From Microcebus murinus (Eukaryota; Chordata; Mammalia; Primates; Cheirogaleidae), in assembly GCF_040939455.1 (NCBI RefSeq), contig NC_134119.1:2492501-2556500 (forward strand): a stretch of DNA of 64,000 nucleotides, read 5' to 3'. Under the pieces are notes generated by a model. It worked only from the letters and a program-made list of their open reading frames with translations, ran no database searches and was not told where the DNA came from. A program made the position numbers and the translations under genes. Shown piece after piece: positions 56,320 to 64,000 of this stretch (position 1 is its first letter; each line of letters begins with the position of its first letter).

Positions 56320-56980
56320 TTGCTTTGGATATTTTTCAGAAAATACCATGGTAGAGAGAAAAATTCTTTTTGGAAATCATCTCAGATCTGTGCCCTTCCT
56401 ACTTTCCATCTCTCAAATCTGATGGTATCCTTTGATGCATATGTTCATATTTTTGCTACATATATATGTGACCAGTAACAATGTATAGTATTATCTTGTG
56501 TGTAAAAAAATTATAATTTGTATCATTCTCTATATGGCCTCCCAAAACGTGTTTCTTTCACTCACCACTACACCACTGTGTGTTTGAGATTTTTTTAAAT
56601 TTACGAGTATATAGTTCTATTTATATTATTTCATCAGTAAATGCAATACTGTGTATGTGTGTGCATACATATGCTTAAAGAAGACTAAAATATTTCTAGT
56701 TTTTCTCTATCCCCAAAATGGTGTACCGTCATGGTAATGTGTAAATCCTTATACGCGTTTGTTATTTCCCTAGAGAGGAAGGTCCCTGTCTTCGTAGCAG
56801 CACTCAGATGGCTGGGTGTCCGTCATCATTCAGTTAGGTTCATTTCCAGGACTGCCACTAAAACCACTGATGTTTCTTCATCTCACGATGTGCAGCAGGC
56901 AAAGCAGGGGGCCAGTCAGAAATAGGGGCTCCTGATAGCTGATACCTCAGAGTTTCCATTTTTTAGGAGCTGCTTCATTG

Positions 56981-57120
56981 ACTACTTGAAGAATTACCCA
57001 GAACACAATAAAACTCACCAGAAAGATGGGCGCTGTTTCTAGAAGCAGAAGAAAGTCAAAATCTCGCCAGGTGGGTTGAAGCTCATCCACCCTCTCTAAA
57101 CATTGGGATCTTTTGGGGTG
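56981..57120. repeat. Right arm of a 140-bp inverted repeat
   Basis: Reads GAAGAATTACCCAGAACACA, ATGGGCGCTGTTTCTAGAAG and ends CATTGGGATCTTTTGGGGTG, the reverse complement of the arm at 54906-55046 at close to 90% identity by eye. Unlike the left arm, its inner edge runs into unrelated sequence rather than L1. Confidence 0.9.
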
Positions 57121-58094
57121 TCTCACTCTGGCTTCTCACTCCCCTCCTCGCCACCCTCCCCCTCCCACGTAACATTTGAGGAGAAAAATGATAATAAGGT
57201 AAGAAGTGGCTGGAAAGAAGTTTCTGGATCCGAGTCCTGCAGTCACCAGCCACAATTCATTTCCTTAATTACGCCGCAAATCGTTTTCCGGGCATGTTCA
57301 CAGGCTTCCGAATGGCGGGGTGTGCAGAGAGCCGGTGGGGGTGGATGGATTATGTAGCATGCGTTTTCTTTCACCAGAATTAGTGCTGTTGACCAGTTTC
57401 CTAAACAGAAAATATTATGTTTAGAATTTGGGGGAAAAAATAGCTGACGAAACTATCTTTATCTTTGGGAATGACTTCTCACTTTTGTCAAGATATTGAA
57501 AATTGTTATAAAGATGATGCACCGTCTCTTAGTAAGTGATTTTCTGACTTGCCCGCTCCAAAGTCTGACTGTTGCGGTGTGCTAGCATCAGGGACTTGAT
57601 GGCTCTGACACGGAGCCAAGGAGAGGGGACAATGGACGGCCACAGGCTCTGCAGCCCTTTGGGCTGGAGCTGCCAACTCCACAGGAGGACGCGGGAGAGA
57701 GAGGCCACCTGGGGCGGGGTGAGGTTCCAGCCACATACTCACAGGGGGGATGCCCAACTCGGGTGATGGGAAAAGCCAAGCATGCAGTGTAGACTGCTGA
57801 CCCACTAGGAATCGTGACATGAAAAAGGGAACAAAATGTAATCTTCGATCAAATCCACACACACTGAAAAATTTTCCATAGTAAAACTTCATTTCTAAAG
57901 ATTTCTCTTTTTTTCAACCAAACTTGTTAGACTCTGGGGCAGCCAGCAGGAGGTTAGGATTTTGGCCCCAATGTCGGGAGTCTTGCTGTCCTCCTGGGGC
58001 CAGCAAGGTTTCAAGGTGTGACACACGCTAGAAAAAAGCTCTATGAGACCACCGCCTTCACCTGCCCTCGCTGGAGAGCTTCTGTACACCCCCC
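57121..58094. other. Unassigned sequence
   Basis: No gene or named repeat recognised. A 128-codon minus frame at 57506-57892 lacks domains. Confidence 0.4.
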
Positions 58095-58460
58095 CCGGCC
58101 GGAACATGCGTGCAATTTAGCTACATGTATCAACACGGATGACTTTCACGACTATAATGTTGAGCAAGAAAAGCTGTAATTTTCGAACATACATGGCATG
58201 TATGTGAAGCATGAGGCAGGCAGGGTGATACCATGTGGTCCTTGGGAACACATGGCTATGTAAGCACACAGAGCGCACGGAACCGCAGGTGTCGTGTCAG
58301 GGGAGGGACACGCATGTGGGGGGAGAGGCTTTCCGGAGCCTGGCTCTGTTCCTTACGACGGGTGAGGGCCTGGGTGGTGTTCCTCGTATGATCCTTCATA
58401 CTTTTTAAAATATGGTTTTAACATTTCATAATATTTTCTAATAAAATTGTAGGCCTTTTG
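58095..58460 (+). mobile_element. L1M 3' end (sense), decayed
   Basis: GTATCAACACGGATGACTTT, ATAATGTTGAGCAAGAAAAG, ATACCATGTGGTCCTTGGGA and CTTTTTAAAATATGGTTTTA follow the ORF2 end and 3' UTR of L1M. Confidence 0.6.
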
Positions 58461-59486
58461 GCCCGGATATTTCTGGAATGTCAGTAAGAAAGCATCCCAG
58501 AGAGGGGCTGCTGGGCTGGTGCTCAGTCTCCATCAACTCTGCAAACCCAGCCCTGAGATAGTTCCAGGTCGTTTTCCCAGCATCCCCTTCCCAGCCCTTC
58601 CCCCTCCTCTGCAGACGAGCCCCTCCCCCAGCAGGGACACAGGGCAGGTCTCTTTCTGGGTTGACATGGCCCTATTGCCCCATCTTGCTGCCCAGCGGAT
58701 GGGAGATGGACGGACTCCTAATTCTGGCCAGGAGGGGACGCTGTCTCGGGCCACCCCCCAGCGTCTGCGAGGAAGGGGACCGGGGGCAGCGGGGTCCCTG
58801 CGCGTGGCCAGCAGCCCGGGCCTCCTTCACGAGCTCACGGTTTCTTGCAACAGGATGTGGCATTTCAGGGACAGAATGGTCCAAGGCCAGCAGTAAGTGG
58901 GCACTGAAGCACATCCGCGTCCCCTCTAGGGGGATGGGGAAACTGAGGCAGAGGATGCCGGTAGTGAACTCAGCACTGCCGTGGAACGGACGTCCCAGCC
59001 AGCAGAGGTGTGGGTGACGGGGACTGACAATGCAACGCTGACCGCTGCTGCCGGCGAGGTCTGCATGGCCATGCTGGGGACGTGAGTGGCAAGTGCTGCG
59101 CCTAGTTGATCAAGAGGCTTCATGGGACAGGGGTTTACTTGTCTCACTAAGGCGTCTGGGGGAGCAGCTGCCGGGGAGGGTCCCGGGACTGGGCGGTGTC
59201 TGGCTGGACGCCCAGCCGTTCTGGCGGCCTTTCCGTCAAGGTGGGAGCCGCCGTCACGCGGCACGGCGTCTGCACCTCAGACGGGAGGCGGGGAGGCGGG
59301 ATGGTGCCAGACCTGGCGCCTCTGAGTCAGGAGAGGGACAGGATGCCCTGGACGTGTCTCCCCTTGGGCATGTCGTGCCGGAACCAGGTCACCTAGGCCT
59401 GTGGCTCCCTGAGGGCCCAGGCAAGCCCGAATCGGCTTTTCCCGTGTGAAGGCGGAGCCAGTCCCGCCGGGCGGGCAGGGAGCTGT
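58461..59486. other. Unassigned GC-rich sequence
   Basis: CpG-rich in 59150-59480. A short GGGGAAACTGAGGCAGAG at 58936 could be a MIR scrap. No exon recognised. Confidence 0.4.
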
Positions 59487-59532
59487 TGGAGGAGGAGGAG
59501 GAGGAGGAGGAGGAGGAGGAGGAGGAGGAGGA
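59487..59532. repeat. (GGA)n trinucleotide microsatellite
   Basis: About 15 uninterrupted GGA units. It gives rise to poly-Glu, poly-Gly and poly-Leu/Pro open frames on the two strands, none supported as a gene. Confidence 0.95.
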
Positions 59533-62214
59533 AGGAAAGCCCACACCAGCCAGTGTGACCGGCTCCTACGCGCAGCCCGCCGTGGGAACAGGTGCGGGAA
59601 GAACACACGCTGTGCACACTCGTGTTCCCTGCCGTACCCGATGCCACGCCTCTCGTTTGTCCTCACGGCGCATGCTGCGGAGTAGCCGGGCGTTGCCGGG
59701 GCGAGCTGCAGTCATGGCCGGTGAACTGCTGTTTCCAACTCGGTACCCAACGTTACAGGGCCCGCGAGATGACCCGGAAGGTGCGTTATGTCTCATTTCC
59801 TTCTAGCACTCAGTCAGCCTTTTCTTCTGATAATGCTCGAGTCAATACCCTCCCATTAGCGCAGAGACCGCGTATGGAGCTTGGCGGTTTGCAAAGTACT
59901 TGGTTTTCATTCTCAGTATCGCCAGGCTGTTTGGTCCGGGGCCACCCAGTCCAGGCTGGTGAGACTTTGAATAATGTGCATGCGACGGGCTTCAGTTGCT
60001 CCTTCGTCCTCATTAAATGGGGGCGTACGCTCGTCGGGAGCGCTCGGGGAACCCCACAGAACCTCCAAACCGCCGCCGGCGGTGGCTGGATCTGCAGGTG
60101 GAGGCTGGTCTTGCCCGCGTGTGTTCACATTCAGAACACGAATGTGTTTTGTGGGACTGCTGCTTTCATAACTGGTGAGAGCAACAGGCAGTCCTGAAAG
60201 CCCAGCCCCTGGAAAATGAGACCTTCACGTGCTGCTCCAGCGGGACCCTCCAGCCCTGGCCTGTTGTCATTCGCACGGGGCGTCGGGGTTGAGAGACCTG
60301 CAGGTCGGCCCCTGACACGAGCTCCAAGAAGACACTTCGCCTCTCTGAGCCTTAGTTGCTTCAGGCGTGACATGAAGGGATTCGGGTGGGGCTGGAGACC
60401 TTTCCAGCAATAAAAACCCGAGATTCGGGGTCAGCTCCCAGGGCGGGTCTGGGAGGCAGACGGCAGCCCAGAAAGGCCTTCGGTGCACACGGAGGAGCTG
60501 TGAAATAGCAAATAAATCACACTTGAGAAAGAACTGTGATTACCTCCGAGGGAAGTTCCAGTCTGGTGTCTGTGTGGTTGCAAAGCTCTTTAGCACTCGA
60601 TAATTCCTGCTCTCCACTGGCGGCCCCGGGGCTCTGGGCTCAGAGGCTCCTTGAAGTCGCCTCCTCGAGCCGGACTTGAATCACGGAAACGCTCACGTCC
60701 CTGGGATTTAGCTGCGGGTTCACTTTCGCCTCGTGGCAAACGGACAGGGGTCTGCCGCGTTTGACGATGGCATGTAGTCTCTTTCTGACAGCATGTTTTT
60801 AGAATGGGAAGGTTATTCATTTAAAGAAAAAAAAATAATTGGCTGAATTTGGGGAAACACTATGTGGAAGTTGCCTGTCTTCTCTAGAGTCTGGAAAGGT
60901 GAACAGAAGGCAGAACATATGGGAAGGCGCTACCTGTTCATCATGGAAACAACTCGTTTGGAAATTCAGACATTTCCTTCCGCCCGGAGCCCGGAGTGGC
61001 CAAGGACCCGCAGCAGCGGGCGGGCGGGTTCCGAGCGCGGGAAAGGAGGTGCCCACACGCACCGAGAGGAGTCGATGGCGTCTCGCGTGAGGAATTCAGC
61101 CGCTGAAGAATCAGGCTCGGCACATCCGAGAGAATAAGAACCCACAGAAAGCAAATGGTCCAAAGCATGAACGACGGAAAACTTGGAAATGAAAGTGGAA
61201 GGGCAGGGGGGGACCCGCGCGTGAGGCAGGAGGCCCGGGCGGAGGACGCGGAGGAGGGCGTGCTCACACTTCTGAAGACCTGCCCGGTTCTCCTGCCTCC
61301 GAGTTTGGCGACACACAGCCCACCCCACACTCGTAAGGCGCGAGAGTGGGGGGCGGCATTTGCACTACGGGAGGGTGAGCTGCGTTGTGGCAGGAAGGTG
61401 GTTTGACTGTGGTGCGGCCTCCTTCTTCCCTTCTGTTAGATATTATTTTAAACATACTCTGTTTCACATGCACTAGGCAGCCATCTGCTCACACCACCAC
61501 CACCAGCCTTGAGAAAGGATCACCCCCAGCCCTGGGCGGGAGGGTGGCCGGGCACGGAGGAGGCACAGGTGGCAGCCATGGGAGCGGGGTCCTCCCCCAC
61601 GCCCCCAGCGTCTAAAGATGCTGTCATCAGCACCCTGCAGACTCAGAACGCTCAGGCTTCTGGCCAGGTTGTCTGTTTTCTTTCTCTTTGTCTCCTGTGG
61701 TTTGGGGACGGAAGAAGGAAAGTGCCAGAGCGCTTGCAGACGGAACTGGCTGGAGTGCATCTGCCGCCGCTGTAATTTTCCCTGCGGGGAAATCTCTCTG
61801 GCACAGATGCCGGATAAACAACTGCACAGGAGAAAGCACACGGCCAAGAACTGAACCAAGGGCTTGCTGTGTTCATACTGGTCACATTGCATCCTTTAGT
61901 TCCTGTAGTGCCACCAGAGACCTTTCCGGTGGAGTTTCTGTCCTGCCCGCACCCTCCTGACCACAAGGAATCCCCATTCCTGCAGAGGCTGCCCTGAAGT
62001 CGTGGTTGAAGTCTCCGTCCCTCCCGCTGGTGATTACAGACTGCGCCAGGTAGATGACCGGCGCTCAAGGGTCCGGCCAGGTTGGAATCAGTCACTGCAG
62101 AGCGCTTAACCTGGAGGAGGTTTAACCTTTCAGGCCTGGGGCTGCTGTGTTGGCTCAGCCACCTGCTGGCAGGTGGAAGGAGGAGAGGGCAGGGGAAGGA
62201 GACAGAGGTGACAC
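59533..62214. other. Unassigned GC-rich sequence
   Basis: About 2.7 kb without a recognised gene or dominant repeat. A possible MIR scrap (CCTCTCTGAGCCTTAGTTGC) lies at 60330-60400. The 201-codon frame 59592-60197 has no domain and crosses ordinary genomic text. Confidence 0.4.
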
Positions 62215-62350
62215 CGAGGCAGAGAGGCTGAGAGAACAGAGACGTGCAGGGATATGGACCCTGCAAACCCAAACCACAGAGACACGGAGACAAGCACAGA
62301 GACACACACCGAGGGACAGAAAGAGAGAGACAGTGATAGAGACAGACGCA
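62215..62350. repeat. Degenerate purine-rich simple repeat (CAGAGA-like)
   Basis: CAGAGACACGGAGACAAGCA and AGACACACACCGAGGGACAG with AGAGAGAGACAGTGATAGAG show an eroded AGAGAC/ACAC repeat. On the minus strand it gives a Leu/Ser/Cys-rich stretch in a 290-codon frame. Confidence 0.8.
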
Positions 62351-62734
62351 TGGGGCAGGAGACCCTGGGGCCCTCTTGGCAGCTGAATGCAGCGCCCTGC
62401 CGTGCCCTGGCCCTGTCACTGCACAGCTGCCCTTGGCCTCTGTAGCGTCTCCTGTGTCTTTCCAGTTGACATGTTGTTCGGTGCCTTCAACTACTTGCAC
62501 CAGGTTTCTTTCGCTTCTGTCCAAACCATCGCTGGGTCTGCCAATAGGCCCCCGACCGGGCCGCAGACCTGCCTCTGAAGGAAGCTAGCCCTGCCCTGTC
62601 CTCTCAAAGAGGCCTGGACTCGTCCCTGGTCCCCGGGTCCCGGCTTCTGTGCTGAGAGCAGGTTCAACCTCACCAGTTCCGAGGGCGCCTTCCGAGTTTG
62701 GTCGTTTTCTATCTTCCAGTTTACCTGTTTGTTA
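62351..62734. other. Unassigned sequence
   Basis: No gene or named repeat recognised. Confidence 0.4.
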
Positions 62735-63950
62735 TAGTCTTGTGTCACTTAGTGACAGGAATGTGTTCTGAGACATGCATCATTAGGCAATTTTGTCATT
62801 GTACAAAATGCCATAGAGTAAGTGCACTCACACGTCCCTGAGTGGTGCACCTGCCACACACGTGACCTGCAGGCAGAGCTTACCCTGGGCTGCAAACCCA
62901 TAGAGCTTGTAACTGCCGGATACCACAGGTAATCGTGACACAGTGGTAAGTGTCTGCATATCTGAACTCACCTGAACATAGGGAAGGCACAGCAAAAATT
63001 CAGCATGAAAGATTATAACACGGCACACCTGTGCAGGGCCCGCACCACGGGTGGAGCTGGCAGGACTGGGGGTTGCGCCGGTGAGTCGGCAGGTGAGCGG
63101 CGAGTGCGCGCGAAGGCCTCGGACATCACGCTACTACTGTACGCTTTGTAAACAGCGTATGCCTAGGTTGAACTAAATGCATACCTTTTTTTTCTTTTCT
63201 CAATAACAAATTAACCTTAGCTTACTGTGACTTTGTAACTTTATAAACGCTCAATTTTTTTTTTAACTTTTTGACTCTTTTGTATCAACACTTAGCTTAA
63301 AACATAAATACATGTATAGCTGTACAAAAATATTTTCTTTTTATATCTTTATAAGCTTTTTCTATTTAATTTGGTTTTTTTTTTTTTTTTTTTTTTTTAC
63401 TTTTTAAACATTTTTGTTGCAAACTGAGACACAAACGCACACAGTGGCCTCGGCCTACACACAGTCAGGATCATCAAAATCACTGTTGTCACCTCCACGC
63501 CTTGTCCCACTGGAAGGTCCTCAAGGGTAGTAGCACACATGGCACTGTCACCTCCCATGACCACGAAGCCTTCTCTGTGCACCTCCTGAGGGACCTGCCT
63601 GAGGATGCTTTGCAATTAACTCTTTTTTAATAAATAGGAGTGCATTCTAAAATAATGATAATGATAGAGGATAGCAAATGCATAAACCAGTGACACAGTT
63701 GCTACTAATTATCATTACCAAGTGTCATGTACCGAACACAACTGCATGTGCTGTACTTATATAGGACTTGCAGTGCAGTGGGTCTGTTCACACCAGCTTC
63801 CCGCAGACACGTGAGTAGCGTGTTGTGCTATGATTTTGACAGCTGCAATGTCTCTGAGCAATAGGAATCTTGCAGCTCCGTTATAAAGTATGGGAGCAAC
63901 GTCATATATATTATCTGTTGGTGACCGAAATGTTATGAAGCACATGACTA
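62735..63950 (-). mobile_element. Tigger-type (TcMar) DNA transposon, internally deleted
   Basis: The left end AGTCTTGTGTCACTTAGTGA and the reverse complement of the right end AGTCATGTGCTTCATAACAT agree at the tips, and a TA lies on each outer side (62733-62734 and 63951-63952), the target of Tc1/mariner elements. Inner landmarks are ATTAGGCAATTTTGTCATTG near 62781, AACCTTAGCTTACTGTGACT near 63212, a T run at 63373-63399, and GTCCCACTGGAAGGTCCTCA near 63502. At 1.2 kb it is a nonautonomous derivative. The exact family number is not certain. Confidence 0.85.
63397..63615 (-). pseudogene. Remnant C-terminal part of a Tigger transposase-like frame
   Basis: A 72-codon minus-strand frame contains an acidic-type motif block GDSAMCATTLEDLPVGQGVEV (21 residues shortened here to EDLPVGQGVEV) and lies just inside the transposon. 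The position and sense fit the tail of the ancestral transposase-like frame kept in internally deleted copies. No DDE catalytic core is present, so it is inert. Confidence 0.5.
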
Positions 63951-64000
63951 TATTTCCTTTAACTTCTCAGTTCTGCTGTTGAGTTCATCCATGGAGTTAT

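Larger units (their letters stand above)
55859..56980. other. Unassigned AT-rich spacer between inverted-repeat arms
   Basis: No gene or named repeat. It holds a perfect hairpin at 56251-56280 and another at 56295-56319, described separately. Confidence 0.4.

Noticed and set aside
59486..59806. Poly-Glu / poly-Gly protein frame
   Set aside because: It is a direct translation of a (GGA)n microsatellite, open in all frames.
59592..60197. 201-codon plus-strand open frame
   Set aside because: No domain, no start context, and no sign of coding constraint; it reads through ordinary genomic sequence.
61652..62524. 290-codon minus-strand open frame with Cys/Leu/Ser-rich middle
   Set aside because: The middle part is the translation of a degenerate AGAGAC-type simple repeat; no domain, signal or splice structure supports a gene.

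Overview
This window looks like mammalian, and specifically primate, nuclear DNA. It holds no bacterial-style gene blocks, and I can support no intact protein-coding gene, exon chain or classical RNA gene in it. Direct signs are an AluJ-like dimeric SINE at about 9.86-10.15 kb, many MIR, L2, L1M/L1MA and ERVL-MaLR (MLT1-like) copies, a Tigger-type DNA transposon with matching ends, and MER5A-like/hAT-Charlie relics. The single Alu in 64 kb and the form of the L1 3' end at 48.6 kb recall strepsirrhine primates (lemur/galago group) more than human. That is inference from memory and needs a search. Names of repeat families rest on recognition by eye; no alignment was run.

Layout. 0-6.4 kb: microsatellite, a MaLR-like LTR, a 79-bp inverted-repeat mini-element and an L1M 3' end. 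6.43-8.23 kb: a strong CpG island with no recognisable gene beside it. 8.2-12.6 kb: MIR, Alu, and an antisense L1M 3' region split by an MLT1-like LTR. 12.6-22 kb: GC-rich, mostly unassigned, with MLT1, L2 and L1M pieces and an inverted-repeat-bounded GC-rich block at 18.1-18.4 kb. 22-23.6 kb: AT-rich single-copy-looking sequence. 23.8-30.0 kb: one nearly full-length antisense L1 of L1MA/L1PB type, dead in both reading frames. 30-40 kb: L1, MER5A, L2 and LTR relics, and a 27-bp minisatellite (about 22 units) that seems to have grown out of an L2 tail. 40.0-40.4 kb: a dense group of TAAT/ATTA homeodomain-type cores. 42.6-49.7 kb: a layered repeat mosaic, including an L1M split by a 1.7-kb block that carries an inverted L1 piece, and a 5'-inverted L1 joined to a hAT fragment. 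50-62 kb: mostly unassigned GC-rich DNA, another regulatory-looking block at 52.0-52.4 kb, and a 140-bp inverted repeat pair about 2 kb apart. 62.7-63.95 kb: the Tigger element.

What it means. The best reading is an intergenic or long-intron accessory region: repeats of several ages, GC-rich subtelomere-like stretches, one orphan CpG island and a few blocks that could be developmental enhancers or lncRNA start regions. Long open frames in GC-rich parts are explained by low stop-codon density, simple repeats or a 27-bp (9-codon) tandem period. I see no undescribed multi-gene system. The items most worth a second look are the inverted-repeat pairs, the orphan CpG island, the homeodomain-site cluster, the L2-seeded minisatellite and the nested repeat junctions.
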